Shown one piece after another: positions 42,301-55,600 of a DNA stretch of 64,000 bases (position 1 is the stretch's first letter; each line of letters starts with the position of its first letter). Made by a program: the position numbers and the translations under genes. The notes below the pieces were generated by a model that saw only the letters and a program-made list of their open reading frames with translations, searched no databases and was not told the origin of the DNA. Source of the DNA: Epiperipatus broadwayi. Taxonomy: Eukaryota > Onychophora > Udeonychophora > Euonychophora > Peripatidae. The DNA is taken from assembly GCA_028023455.1 (NCBI GenBank), contig JAQFVV010000030.1, positions 7,776,876-7,840,875 on the forward strand, in the 5' to 3' direction.

Positions 42301-43509
42301 ATAAGATAACATATAATTTTACTTTCATCAAAGGGCTCTGAATCATTTATAAAGTTTCATAAAGTACTGCACTTGATCCCATTTTGAAAGTAATTTTCAA
42401 ATTCCAGTTTTATATTCTTAATGAAATCATTTAAGAATTATACATTCAATTGTTAATTGATATTTAATTATTGTTTATGAATGTTTGCATTAGAAAGTCT
42501 TTAATTCATGGGCTCAAAATAAGTTTGTTCATGAGCATTTTTTTGATTAAATTGATTATATATATTGAAACAGTAAGGTCTGCTTTGCAGATCTTCATTT
42601 CACCTTTTCTCACCTATTTCCTACCCTCATACCTTAGTTTGAACCCCAATCTATCGTAGTGTGTCTGCAATGTGCTTATATACAGAAAATCCTGCCCAAT
42701 TTTAAACCACGAGTACAACACTCATATTATATATATAAGTATAACTCATGCCCAAATAAATAAAATATTATGGATTAGGTATATGTTCACATAATTTAGA
42801 TTTATTTAAAAAGTAGGTTATATAAGTTGTAATTGCGCACACACTATGATATGCATTTTAAAACTTATGTCAAACTTATAAATTGTTAGTTAAAATTATT
42901 TGTTTGAATCTATTTACAAAAGTATATTACAGTCGTAATATATTTTTGATTTAAAATAAAATTCATATTCGTTTAGTAAATAGATTCAAATATTGCAATT
43001 TAAAAAGTAAAATAATTTTCTTTTGAATTTAATTATTTAATGTTATAAAAGCTTATCTAAAATATACATCAGATGTCCACTTAAGGTTTTCTTTCAATCA
43101 GTAAAAGTAATTTTAATTAAATCAAGTTTGTAATTTGAATGTCGACAAGGAAATTAACAATAGAAATTAATTAAAATTTTGTTGAATTCCTTTAGACATT
43201 CGGATAGGATTAATTACAGCTGATAAGTAAGCAAAGTCCGATATATTTTTGTAATGCTCCAGGGCAGTCCTATTGTTCAAGTCCACTATAAAAAGGAGGG
43301 TTTTCTTTTGTTCTCCATTCTGGAGATTTGCTAATGAAATGTTTCTAACTGAAATTATCCTAGTGATATTTCAGCAAATGTGTCTAGTGAAAATATTCTA
43401 GTAAAATATTCTTCAAAATATATTTTCCTGAGATTTTTAGCTACGTGTCTGTGAACTTAAATTTGAAGCTGAGTTTTCATCTCCAAATTAATTGGCCATG
43501 TTTACCACA
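42301..43509. other. Non-coding, with a TATA-like string near 43290
   Basis: AT-rich with no gene recognised. Just before the 1.9-kb direct repeat there is ACTATAAAAAGGAGGG (about 43288-43303), a good TATA-type core promoter string, followed by a less AT-rich stretch. It may belong with the repeat unit that starts at 43510, although it has no counterpart before the second copy. Confidence 0.35.
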
Positions 43510-45394
43510 CAATTTGCTAACCTTGACATGTTAGAGTAGAGCCGGCAAGAAGGCTATTTCCCCTTGGGATGGCCAGCTGCTGCTCTAGACCACCGAAAGC
43601 TATCACGTAAGGAACCCCGGAACTGCTGCTACTGCCAAAAATATGAACAATTCCAGATTTTGCTGCTGAAATATATAAAACCTGCCGACCATCAATCTAC
43701 CTGAAAATGCTTCTCCAGAGGTAACCCCAAATTAACCCAAGAGCTCTTGTGATTCCTAACTAACATGTTATAGCTATTTTAAATTGTTTTCTTTCATTTT
43801 ACTAAATTTATTATGTATGCCTTTAACGTGTTCTAATATAATCAACAGTTTTGCTTTCTATCCTTGGGTTAATATTTTTCATTTATTAATCTTTCTTTTA
43901 TTTTATTGTGATAATGTGTCAGAATAGTTTTTGACCGAGTGAATTATTCCCTTTGTTGAAAGTAAGACACCGATATTAAGGCATATTTTAAATTTATAAA
44001 TAATTCCCAATTTTATTATCTTGCAAATCACTCGTTCGAGGGCTATTCTAATCTTTTTTAATATATATAATAATCAAATAGTTTAAAATCTACATTTTAT
44101 TGATTTTAACCTAATATGAGAGTATGTGCGAGGTCAATGATTAAAATGTGCCACAAATGCATGATTGCGTAAATAAATCTATACTTTCTTTTCGACCCGC
44201 AAGCATGCGTTTTTCTGTTCTAAAATCTTCTACTTTAATTTCAAAGTTCGTCATTGACGTCGAGAATGTGTGAACCCATTTAAATGAATTTTTGGGAATT
44301 TGATTGGGCATTTTTCCCTATCTAAGTGAATCCATCTTGTATGTTTTATATACAATAGTCTAGTATTGCTGGTAAATGAATTGGTTGTGAGACCACTTTG
44401 TTTTTCTTTCCAAGGATTTTAAACGGCCAAGTCCATTTCCTGTGGTTCCCAGGAAGAGTGTGCACTCAAATGTCACATCTGGGAATTAGATGCAGCTGTC
44501 ACCCAGCCGCTAAGGTGTGGACGAGTTCAAACTTCAGTTGTCTGTGACAACATATTCCTACGGGTCAGTGGCGAGATGCCCTCCATAGTCATTTCCAATA
44601 TTCACTATTGTTTTATTTATATATTTATTTTACAAAGCATCCATGATTTAAAAGTATCACAACCTCCATCCTTTAATAAATTCATTATTAGCAATACCGA
44701 CCTCCCCTCTGCTTTAATTATTATTATAAAATAAATGCCTTGATCAAATTCCCACTTTATTGCTTCGTAAGCATTTGTCCGTGCTATTCTCAAGGTCAAT
44801 AAATATTCTATAACCCTTAATTTTCAAATATTTTATTAAACTTTTATAATTACTCAAAGCACCTCACACATGTTCCCATTTCTTTTAAGCACATTATCGA
44901 AATACTATTAGCCTGAGGGATAGAATATTTTTTTAAAAACCTTTTGTCATTTAATGGAATGTAATGCCAACATTTATTTAGTAAGCGTCCCTGTCTCATA
45001 TAACCAGACAGTGGTGTTTTATATATATATCTATATACATAAATCTTTGAAATCATTTAAAACTAAATTTGATATTTTATTTTATTGATTTCTATCACTG
45101 TCTTGGTCTATATATCTATTTTCTACATTTCTTTTGTACATCCATAGACGTTAATTAGCAACCCAAACTTATCTTAATATAGTCTCTTTGTTTCTCCCTG
45201 ACCACCAGGCACCGGTAAAAGGTTATACTAGTAGTAGCATCAGATGCGTTATCACGTAGGTGGCGCTGTGAAATTTGGACTTTAGATTCGAACTTAGTAT
45301 ATCTAGAAGGCAACCCCTCCTAGAATGTTCAGTTTCGTGTTTGGGGTTTGAATTCTGCAGTGTGTTAGCGAGATAGACGATTCTGACCGTTACA
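43510..45394 (+). repeat. 1.9-kb direct repeat, left copy (LTR-like)
   Basis: About 95% identical by eye to 45846-47739, with small indels. Contents include a GC-richer start (GAGCCGGCAAGAAGGC, CCAGCTGCTGCTCTAGACC), a TATATAAAA string at 43672-43680, AT-rich middle parts, a GC-richer block at about 44450-44580, and an end at ACCGTTACA. No long ORF. A promoter-like TATA in a long direct repeat suggests an LTR. However, the start is not TG, no primer-binding site or polypurine tract borders the spacer, and no flanking duplication is visible. A partial tandem array with a 2.34-kb unit is equally possible. Confidence 0.75.
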
Positions 45395-45845
45395 TAGTAT
45401 ATATTTTTTTCCGGGTCCATGGCTTGCCCAAGTGTGGAGCCTCGATTATTTAAACACCCACATCCCTGTAGATCTTAATTATTTAAACACCCACATCCCT
45501 GTAGCTTAATTTTAGCATTTTGTTCGTATTTAATCACCCAAATCCCTTACATTTTGATATATATAATATTTTCAAACTCTATATTATCTGTATTGTTTAT
45601 TTGCGTATATATTTCATATGTTTTGTTTGACTCGGGCATTCAATTACATATATTATATAATCTAAACCTGTCCAAACTTGCTATAGTGCGATACGAGCCA
45701 TTTATATTATTGTTTCACTTAAATCGCGCTATGTAAGCATGGCATAAATTACTGAAATATTGTCCCAAGTGAATATTGTGACAATCTATGTATACTTCAA
45801 ATCTTGTGTTTTACTCTCAAAATAAAATTTTATCGGCTCAACGCG
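45395..45845 (+). other. 451-bp spacer between the 1.9-kb direct repeats
   Basis: Holds a short tandem duplication of ATTTAAACACCCACATCCCT about 35 bases apart (near 45450-45505). The rest is AT-rich and non-coding. It shows no similarity to the left flank of the first copy or the right flank of the second, and carries no gag or pol motif. Confidence 0.6.
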
Positions 45846-47739
45846 CAATTTACTAACCTTGACATGTCAGAGTAGAGCCGGCAAGAAGGCTATTTCCCCT
45901 TGGGATGGCCAGCTGCTGCTCTAGACCATCCTAAGCTATCACATAAGGAACCCCGGAACTGCTGCTGCTGCCAAAAATATGAACAATTCCAGATTTTGCT
46001 GCTGAAGTGTATAAAACCTGCTGACCATCAATCTACCTGAAAATGCTTCTCCAGAGGTAACCCCAAATTAACCCAAGAGCTCTTGTGATTCCTAACTAAC
46101 ATGCTATAGCTATTTTAAATTGTTTTCTTTCATTTTACTAAACTTATTATGTATGCCTCTAACGTGTTCTAATATAATCAATAGTTTTGCTCTCTATCCT
46201 TGGGTTAATATTTTCTATTTATTAATCTTTCTTTTATTTTATTATGATAATGTGTCAGAATAGTTTTTGACCGAGTGAATTATTCCCTTTGTTGAATGTA
46301 AGACGCCGATATTAAGGCATATTTTAAATTTATAAATGAATTCCCAATTTTATTATCTTGCAAATCACTCGTTCGAGGGCTATTCTAATCTTCTTTAATA
46401 TATATAATAATCAAATAGTTTAAAATCTACATTTTATTGATTTTAACCTAATATGAGAGTATGTGCGAGGTCAATGATTAAAATGTGCCACAAATGCATG
46501 ATTGCGTAAATAAATCTTTACTTTCTTTTCAAACCCGCAAACATGCATTTTCCTGTTTTAAAATCTTCTACTTTAATTTCAAAGTTCGTCATTGACGTCG
46601 AGAATGTGTGGACCCATTTAAATGAATTTCTGGGAATTTGATTGGGCATTTTTTCGAATCTAAGTGAATCCATCTTGTATGTTTTATATATGCAATAGTC
46701 TAGTATTTCTGGAAAATGAATTGGTTGTTGAGACCGCTTTGTTTTTCTTTCCAAGGATTTTAAACGGCCAAGTCCGTTTTCTGCGGTTCCCAGGAAGAGT
46801 GTGCACTCAAATGTCGCACCTGGGAATTAGACGCAGCCGTCACCCAGCCGCTAAGTTGTGGACGAGTTCAAACTTCAGCTGTCCATGACAACATATTTCT
46901 ATGGATCAGCGGCGAGATGCCCTCCGTAGTCATTTCCAATATTCCCTATTGTTTTATTTATATATTTTTTTTACATAGCATCCGTGATTTAAATGTATCA
47001 CAACCTCCATCCTTTAATAAATTCATTATTAGCAATACCAACCTTACCTCTGCTTTAATTATTATTATAAAATAAATGCCTTGATCACATTCCCACTTTA
47101 TTGCTTCGTAAGCTTTTGTCCGTGTTATTCTCGAGGTCAATAAATATTCTATAACCCTTAATTTTCAAATATTTTATTAAACTTTTATAATTACTCAAAG
47201 CACCTCACACATGTTCCCATTTCTTTTAAGCCCATTATCGTAATACTATTAGCCCGAGGGATAGAATATTTTCTTAAAAACCTTTTGTCATTTAATGGAA
47301 TGTAATGCCAACAATTATTTATTAAGCGTCCCTGTCTCATATAAGCAGACAGTGGCATTATATATATATATTTCTATATAAATAAATCTTTGAAATCATT
47401 TAAAACTAAATTTGATATTTTATTTTATTGATTCCTATCACTGTCTCGGTCTATATATCTATTTTCTACATTTCTTTTGTACATCCATAGACATTAATTA
47501 GCAACCCAAACTTATCTTAGTATAGAGTCTCTTTGTTTCTCCCTGATCACCAGGTACCGGTAAAAGGTTATACTAGTAGTAGCATCAGATGCATTATCAT
47601 GTAGGTGGCGCTGTGAAATTTGGACTTTAGATTCAAACTTAGTATATCTAGAAGGCAACCCCTCCTAGAATGTTCAGTTTCATGTTTGGGGTTTGAATTC
47701 TGCAGTGTGTTAGCGAGATAGATGATTCCGACCGTTACA
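45846..47739 (+). repeat. 1.9-kb direct repeat, right copy (LTR-like)
   Basis: Second copy of the repeat at 43510-45394. The TATA string is GTATAAAA (46009-46016). Differences are mostly scattered substitutions plus small indels, which shift the offset from 2336 at the start to 2345 at the end. Confidence 0.75.
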
Positions 47740-48236
47740 ATATCAATCACAATATTTCTAACTTTATTTAATTGTTTTGCAGATGTTTTCTTTCATGAAC
47801 ATACAATGAAATTATATAATTTTACAAATTTTATTTTCTAAAAACTATATACATATTTTTTTGCCTTAAGTAACTAGCACTTATAATCATTTCAAATAAG
47901 AATATCTTTGAATTGTAGTATAATATTTAATTATCTAATTGCATTTTCAATGGCAAATATAAAATAATTCTAAAAAAATGACCAGAGCTGATTTAACGTG
48001 TAACATTTAGAAATGACCACTTCATAATTATCATTATATTTAAAAATTCAATCAGATAATTATTATATTTTAGTTTATAGTTATTATTTTGATTTATTTA
48101 CAGTTTTTTAAAAATTAATTTTTCTTCATCAAATTCTGTGAAATCTATGAACTTTTTGAAAATTATCAAATCATCAACGGTATCAAACATTGGTGTTAAT
48201 GTATATAATTCTTTGCCACAGCAAACTAGTTTTTGC

Positions 48237-48461
48237 TAACTAAGCAATATGTAGGGGGTTTTGAACTCAGACTTACACATGACCCTCAACTATCCATGCT
48301 ATCTCATACTGCTGACATACTTGATCATGCACATGTCAAGAAGATAATCTTTTTGATATATGGATAAAGTCTGAGTCAAAACTCCCTATATATTACATAT
48401 TGGAGTGCAGGTATGAAAAAGCATATACTGTAGAAAAAATTCATATATTAACTAAGCAATA
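48237..48461. mobile_element. Foldback family F, copy F3, with 13-bp target-site duplication
   Basis: A short member, 199 bases, flanked by TAACTAAGCAATA (48237-48249 and 48449-48461). It begins with GGTTTTGAACTCAGACTTAC, the complement of the B-box end, and contains the ATCTCATACTGCTGACATAC module shared with F1 and F4. It ends with an inverted AAGTCTGAGTCAAAACTCCC. This copy has lost most of one arm. Confidence 0.7.
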
Positions 48462-50184
48462 ATAATATCATTATTTTCTGTCAAAAGCAGCACTAAAAAC
48501 ATTACATTAAGAACAAATCATTTTTTCATTTATTAAATATTTTTTTTGAGTTATAGTCCTTTATTTTGAACATTATGAGCAGATAAAGGCATTAAAAAAT
48601 AATTTTGATTATTAAAATCTTTTAAATTATAAGTGTTTTTAAAGTCACCATTTATAAAATCGTCCAATATTTGCAATGTATTTCCGCACAGCTATCAAAT
48701 AATTGATTTTATAATGAAGATTAATATTGAAAGTTTAGTTACATTTTCCATGCAAAAAATATATAGAACTTTATCAAAAGATTGCAGATTTCTAAAATTT
48801 TCTTCCCACACAGCTTGAAAATTTCAATTTTTTTTATTTATTTACATTATTAAAAATAAATTTTAGATCTAATAAAAATGTTATTATTAATATTGTAATT
48901 GGTATTATGTCTTATACATTTGATACAAATTTAAAATTACTAATGGTTGTAGCAGAATGATGAAACACACACTTCCCATATTCTAATAATATTATGTTAA
49001 AATACTACACAATATATGGGCAAAATGAAATGAATAAGCATTAATTAAAATACGAAAAAGAAAATTTTTTATTTTCAAAATTTTAGATTATTAGTTTTCT
49101 AATACAAACTTTTGGCAGGTCATCTAATGACCTGTTAGTCATACAATGTTTATCCCTATGCTAAAGCATAGTTATGTAGAAAAATTTATGGATATAAATT
49201 TACTGTTTATATTATACCTATCCAGAAATCACTTTGTACAATGCTACTCAAACTAATACTTTAATTATTTCAAACATTTTAAGATTTAGTACTATCATTT
49301 CAAATTCAGGTTAAATGTAAATTTGGGGAATTAGTATACAGTAATGTTTTGGAAACCAGAAGCATTTCTTTCACTATTACTATGGGAACAAGGTGGATGT
49401 GAATTGATTGCATATCCTATCACAGTTTTGAGTTCTGCTGGTAAAAAATGAAAGCATTATATACTCCAATTAGATTTCAAATGTTTAATGAGAGTTTAAC
49501 TATTTCTGTCTAACAATTTAATATTGCTAATAAAACATCTTATACATTGAAATTAATATGATTAAAATGATTACTGATTGTAAAATCGTGAATGTAAATA
49601 TATTTGCAAGTCAGATTCATTACATTATACTCCCTAATAATTTGACTTTTTGACACAGTCATTTCTGAAACGAAGAATAAGTATTAGTGAAATTTTTTAC
49701 TAGATTTAAGATAAAATTAATGGAGAGTAAATAATAATTTATAAATAACAAAACAAAGTAAATTTAAAATATATACAAAAGTTTTTCATGTATTCACATT
49801 AAAATCAAGTAGAAATTTATACATTTAAAATTATAAGTTTATCCACTTTATGTGTATGAATGGAATTATGAAGCATTTCTCAGTAAAATATTTCATCATC
49901 TCACACAGTCAATTCAATGGAGTCACTCAGTTATGTGATTATGATTACAGTAATTTACACTCACTGCCTCACTATAATGAATGATTAAGTTAATGATGAT
50001 TCTATTTATTAAAAATAATTTAGTACTGAAAGAAAACAAGTTGTATGCTAAGTTAATATGCATGTATTCACAGATTTAAGTCCATAACTTGAATGTGCTT
50101 TTCTCTCAATTTATTATTTATTGTATTGTCTTAACATCTATAATTTAAAATTTAAATACTATCATAAGTTATAAAGATATAATG
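48462..50184. other. Non-coding, no gene recognised
   Basis: AT-rich sequence with no recognisable ORF, RNA gene or repeat family member. Confidence 0.45.
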
Positions 50185-50430
50185 TCATATGTCACATGAC
50201 CTCATTTAACAAGCTTGTATTACAAATGTTATATATATAAAGCTCGCAAATAAGCTCTTAACAAGTTTTTCAGAATATCCCCAACCCCAGACCATTTTCT
50301 GCTACTGGCTTTCTCAGTGAGATGCTAGGATATTCAAGCATTAGATTAAAAATACCAGGACAAGCCTATTAAGTAAAAAATCTGAAATTTGCAGAATTCA
50401 TGTCTTTCAATCCAGCTATCTAACTTAAAA
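50185..50430 (-). repeat. R1 repeat, copy D, minus strand, partial
   Basis: Reading the minus strand: GATAGCTGGATTGAAAGACA, then GGTATTTTTAATCTAATGC, the hammerhead block, GAGCTTATTTGCGAGC, and the 3' end GGTCATGTGACATATGAC. The 5' hairpin segment is missing. Diverged from B and E, but all landmarks are in the same order. Confidence 0.7.
50281..50329 (-). ncRNA. Hammerhead ribozyme motif in R1 copy D, degraded
   Basis: On the minus strand: CCTA (from 50329), loop GCA, TCTCA (50322-50318), core CTGAGAA (50317-50311; the second core G changed to A), a weakened stem II, intact GAAA (50299-50296), a shortened stem III, and TC ending at 50290. TGGGG (50289-50285) then pairs with TCTCA through two G-T wobbles. 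Partner changes in stem I keep pairing. Confidence 0.55.
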
Positions 50431-50799
50431 TATAACCTATCATAAGAATATGTATACACAGTATATATCTTAACCTAATATATATAGAGTATTATACATA
50501 GATTTCAAGTATATGAAGACTTGGAACCAAGTGGACACCAATACATAGAGATTATTATATGCATATGTAAACTGACTTTGCTGTTAGTCATTATTGACTT
50601 TTTAGGACAAATGTGCTTAAGTTTTTAATGGTGTATTTATTGTTGTCATAACTGATGCTATTTATCTTACTGCTAGTTAATGCTATTTCTTTTATTTAGT
50701 CTACTTTTGTAAGAATTTCTGTTTTTCTAGTGAACTGAATATTTGTACAACAATTAAATCTAAAGGATTAGTATCAATTCATTTTCATTTTATAAAGAA

Positions 50800-50850
50800 A
50801 TCAAGTCATACGTCACATGACCTAATTTAACAAGCTTGCATTACATAATA
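50800..50850 (-). repeat. R1 3'-end fragment, minus strand
   Basis: The minus strand reads GCAAGCTTGTTAAATTAGG then TCATGTGACGTATGAC, the 3' hairpin end of R1. It lies 370 bases beyond copy D in the same orientation, which may be the remains of another tandem pair. Confidence 0.6.
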
Positions 50851-52744
50851 TGTAATATCATTTCCATTTTGTTTGTGATAGAATCTATTGTTTAATGCCA
50901 CTACCATTTTTGTCCACTAGCTGCATTTAGAAACGTTAATGTAATATTGTTCTTTCTACATTCATATTCTTAATAGTAACTTAATCTTTAAAATTGTATC
51001 TTTCCATTATCCATCTGTCACCTCTAAAGATTTTAAGAATAGTAAAATAAATACTTGTTGGTTTTTAAATAAATCTTCATATCTAAAAATTATTCATGAG
51101 TTTTCATTTTTACATCAGGTGCTAATTAGTTACTTTTTTTAAAAAAATTAATTTTACAGTTGATCAGTAATTAAAACAGGTTAAAATTTAATTACAGTCC
51201 CATATTTTATTGAAAATTGTGTTTCATCCTACAATTTTGGACTCCCATTTGTTATAATTTTATTTCTTTTATTACAGATAGAATACTGTAAATCCAGGAC
51301 CTTAGTTTCTGGATTTTTAGAAATTAAAATTTTGATAAATATCTAAACAAAATTTAAAAAGTATATTCTATAGAATATATATATATGAATTTATTAATGA
51401 ATATTCCATTAAAAAATAAATTGAAGAAAAAGATTTAAATTCATTTATGAAGAATGTTAGTGTCTTATTACTTTTTAAAACATTTAAGATAGTGTAATGC
51501 ATTAAAACATGGCTTTAAATCCAAAGATATTTATTTTAATATCCTTTGAAACAGTACCAAATAATCCAAACAATTTATGGATAGAAAGATTATTAATTAA
51601 ATAATTAAATTTATTGTTTAACTGATAAGATTTGCTTCTTTATTATTTATAGTCATACTTTGTCAGGTGAAACTGCTTAGTGATTCATTTTGTTGTATAC
51701 AATTTTTTTTATCATTAAAGCTCATTAATTTCTATTCAGTAATGAATATATTAAATTACCCCACATCTCACTTATCCATAGTGGATTTTTCTTTTTATAT
51801 CCTAAACAGGTGGTGAACAATACTATTACTTGATTTGATGTTTTTAACAATACACCTTTTTTATAAATTGTTTTTAGATACATATTTGTACTGACTGATA
51901 CCACAGCATTCATAAGATTTACATAAATTACAATCTTTGTGAATATTTTTGCTAGGTCGTGATAGCTGATTGGTGAAAAGATTCCTATGTGTATTTAAAT
52001 ATATTTTTAATATTTTTTTTGCATAACGGAAATACAAAATAAATAGAGATATGTTATGAAAAATAATAATCACTTGTCTTTTTACATTATTATTATATTC
52101 AGTGTTGATTTTATATTTTTCTTTTGAATTTAATCCTTTAACTGTAAATAAAAAGATAAGCAAATCATGGATTCAACTTTCTCCATCAATGATGAAGGCA
52201 TAAGCATTTATTTGATTTAACCAAATTAATCTGAGACTTTATTCACTGGCTAATGCCTAGATACCTATGAACTATTGAATAGGACTTTTTTTTATTTATT
52301 TATTAAAAAATATATTTAAAAACCCCATTAAGATTTACAGTAAAAATTGTTCATTAAATATTTTTAATTATTTAAGAAAGAAATTAGTATGTTTGCGTGT
52401 GTGTGAATAATAATTTAAAAAAAAAAAAAAATTCCAATTTCCACACTCTAAATAGTTAAACGTGAATCCCTTAAGAGTTTTACATAAATAGGATATTGCA
52501 AATGGAGTAAAAAAAAAAAAAAAATATTGAAAACAACAAGGATAATTAAAAGTATAAAAGTAATTAAAAGTTTCAGATGATTATTTTACCTGTTTAGAAT
52601 AATAATAAAATGATTTATGTTCTACTGCATATGAATCATACTGGAAGCTCATCACAATGACTAATATTTTTATGTTGGCTTGTTTTATTATAAATGTAAA
52701 TTATCTTTCCCATTTAATATATAACATATAGGTTATATATATAC
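50851..52744. other. Non-coding, no gene recognised
   Basis: AT-rich sequence. ORFs of 60-100 codons near 51725-52163 (minus) have the Lys/Asn/Ile/Phe composition expected from chance in such DNA, and no motif. Confidence 0.45.
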
Positions 52745-53035
52745 CTGTAAAAACAATGTAATATATAGGCTGTTTTGAGCTCAGACTATTATACGGCCCT
52801 CAACTCTCCACACTATCTCATACATTGACTGATACACTTGACCACATATATGACTAAAAGATAAATCTCAACACTATCATATACCACTGATACATTTCAC
52901 CATATATATGTCTAAATGATAAATAATCACCAATTATTTATCTTTTAGACATATATGTGGTCAAGTATATCAGTGGTATGAGACAGTTTGGAGAGTTGAG
53001 AATCGTGTAAAAGTCTGAGTTCGTTCAAAATAGTA
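52745..53035. mobile_element. Foldback family F, copy F4
   Basis: Starts with GAGCTCAGAC and ends with AGTCTGAGTTC. Between them are three versions of the module CACTATCTCATA...CTGATACACTTGACCACATATATG...AAAAGATAAAT, two in one orientation (52800-52866 and 52870-52935) and one inverted (52938-53005). Hence it can fold in two alternative ways. No target-site duplication recognised. Confidence 0.65.
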
Positions 53036-54429
53036 ATTTTATTCTATCTAATATTGCCCTTGAAAAGTTATAAAAAAATTATTTAAATTAACCAAACTTG
53101 ATTTTATAGCTCTGAGAGTTATTCAAGAATAGATTCTATTTTTAAAAAAGCATTTTCGTAATTGTTAAATTCGCACATTGAAATACATTGATAATCTTTT
53201 TTTTTTATTATTAATCTACTTTATTTATTGAATATTCTAAAATTCGATGTAGTATATTTCTAAGTGATGAAAAGAAATTAATATGAGTTATTAAAGTCAA
53301 ATGTATTATCAAATTTTTACATCAAATTTTGCTGAATACAGTAAGCACATTCCATAATATCTTTCTTTTTTGCTTTAGAGTTTTCTAAAACTTTATTATG
53401 AATAATGTTTTAAGCAAGAATTACAAAATTACTTAATTAACTTGTATGATTAATATCTGATTTTTTAAAATAGAATAGGTATTAATAAAGATTGCAATAT
53501 TTTTAAACTAGTCTATTGTTAAGCTTAAATAATCGAATGAAGTCCTTATATCAACTGTTTATAATTCATTACCAGTATACCCTAGTTTATTTTAATTTCT
53601 GTTAAAACAAAACATCTATACTATTGAGGTGATTTCAATAAACAATCTTTATTGACTTTAACATTTAATCCCTGGTATTTAAGATAGTAACTTAAATTTT
53701 TTGCATTATTAGGGAGAAAATTATTTTGTTATAGGTGCTCAGTAATCAGCTGCCTTTTAATGACATTTTTAAAAATAACATTCACTCTTTTGACTCAATT
53801 TCTTATATTATCAGTCAGATTTTAGTTAATATCTTTATAAAGGTAATTCTTATTATTTACAATGGCTTGATCTTTTGACTTTTTATATTTTAACATTTGT
53901 GTTTTGAAATTTTTCAATCTACTGCAGTCATCATTATTTTATTTTTGTGATTGATTTGAATTTAGTAGTGAATTTTCAAATAGCATGAAAATTAAGAGTT
54001 TTTTTATGCTTGGACTTAAGGCTCATTAAACATAGTCAACTTTGAAAGTTATTTGGTCCCACTTTTTCCCCACATTTATTGCAAGGATTTATGTTCTTGT
54101 CTAATGAATTTTTGATAATTTGTATAATTGCTCTAGTTACTGTAGGGTTAATATTTCGCTTATCATTGCTCTTGAAGTACAAAAATTGTCTTCATTTTAA
54201 TATGATAATGAGCCTTCATTTTATTCAGTTTTAAGTCAGTGTGAGATGTTATCTATCAAATCTTCAAATTTTCAATGAAATTTTAAAAAAGAACTTTGGG
54301 AGAAAGCTTTCTGTTTAAATTTATATCTGCTAATTTAAATATTTTCCACTAAAGAAATATTTCTGATTAAAAAATCAGAGGTGTTTTATAAATTGACAAA
54401 TTAATTTCTTTGAAAACATATTTAAATTT
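53036..54429. other. Non-coding, no gene recognised
   Basis: AT-rich. Near 54060-54110 the minus strand reads NPCNKCGEKVGP, a lone CX2C-like string without a supporting frame. Nothing else noted. Confidence 0.4.
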
Positions 54430-54529
54430 GTTGTATTTTTATATTGGACTATTTCCATCATCTAATATGTGTATTGAATGTCTTTAGAAAAATTTAACTT
54501 TATTTAAATATTCCAAATACATTCAACTG

Positions 54530-55466
54530 TTGGTTGATGATACATTTGTTGTATCGCCACATGGTGAAGTACTGCTACAAACTTTCTAGAAACACATCAG
54601 CAATATATCTCATTCAATTAAATTCACAATAGAATCAGAACAAGAACAAAAATTGGCATTCTTAGATGTTCTTGTGACAAGACTCACTCATGGCAAAATC
54701 AAAACTACAGTTTGCTGAAAACCTACACACACAAGAAAATACCTAACCTATACATCCAATCACACCGGAAACACAAAACATGGAATTATACTATCACTAT
54801 GGAACAGAGCAAAAGACGTTTGTTCAGAAACCAGTGATTTGGACAAAGAAAAGATCTATATAGAACAAACTCTTATGAAAAATGGTTATCTATCAGCTGT
54901 TATTAAGAAAACATTAAATGGACAACAAAAAGAACCATCAAGAGAAAAACACAATTATTGGTACTGTAGTGTACCCATACATTCCAAAAATAGCAGACAA
55001 ATTAAGGAAAATATGCAATCAGTATAACATCAGAACAGCTTTCTAGAGCCATACCACACTATGAGGAGTTCTAACATCTACAAAGCCTAAACTTGAAATG
55101 ATGACAAGAAAAAACTGCATCTATGAAATATTATGTTAATATGAAAGAACATATATTAGTGAGACCAGTCATCCCATTGAAAAGCACTTGCAAGAACACA
55201 AACTGATGATTAGAAGAGAGAAAACAGATGTATCTAAGGTAGCAGAACATGCAAGTGCCAATGAACATATGTTCAATTGGGAAAATACAAAAATATTGGA
55301 TAGAGAAGAAAAGGTACAAAGAAGAAAATTTAAAGAAGCTGCTCACATGACAATGGCAAATAATCCTATAAGCCAACCTATTGTGACTATACATAATGTA
55401 TGGAAACCACTCATCAACTTTGCTCTTAGGAAAAAGTGGAAAAATCAGGAGGAACTTCATAGATAA
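54530..55466 (+). pseudogene. Penelope-like RT (3' part) and GIY-YIG endonuclease, broken
   Basis: The frame begins at the RT active site (LVDDTFVVSPHG; the usual form is YVDD). It continues through a SIKFTIESEQEQ string, LAFLDVLV, KPTHTRKYLTYTSNH and LMKNGYLSAV, all typical of Penelope-like RTs. After a linker comes the endonuclease (about 55095-55240), with CIYEI, then YISETSHPIEKHLQEHK in place of the usual YIGET...R...H. The distal part (55188-55463) includes AEHASANEHMFNWE and ends near WKPL. Stops interrupt it after LLQTF, after TTVC and within the GIY-YIG core, and the Gly of YIG is Ser. The upstream RT domains are absent, so the copy is dead. GIY-YIG presence excludes LINE ancestry. 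Confidence 0.85.
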
Positions 55467-55498
55467 GTATATGAAATTATACAGACTATTGCCTTTGA

Positions 55499-55600
55499 TA
55501 GGATGGCTCATTTGGTTAGAGCGTTACCTTAAAATTCAATATTTAAAAATCTAAGGGCCCTGGTTCAAATTCCATGCTAGTACTGTCACTGGTCAGGCCA
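55499..55600 (+). repeat. tRNA-derived SINE head
   Basis: A-box-like TGGCTCATTTGGTTAGAGCG (55504-55523) and B-box-like GGTTCAAATTCC (55562-55573) lie 58 bases apart, longer than in most tRNAs but possible with a long variable region. It is followed by GCTAGTACTG and CACTGGTCAGG, shared with the fragment at 5336. It sits just 3' of the Penelope endonuclease. It may be an insertion, or a SINE that borrowed the Penelope 3' end. Confidence 0.6.

Noticed and set aside
43510-47739. Calling the 1.9-kb repeats LTRs of a named superfamily
   Set aside because: No TG...CA ends, primer-binding site, polypurine tract, coding region or flanking duplication could be shown.
55131-55511. 126-codon minus-strand ORF
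   Set aside because: Shadow of the Penelope-like GIY-YIG region on the plus strand.
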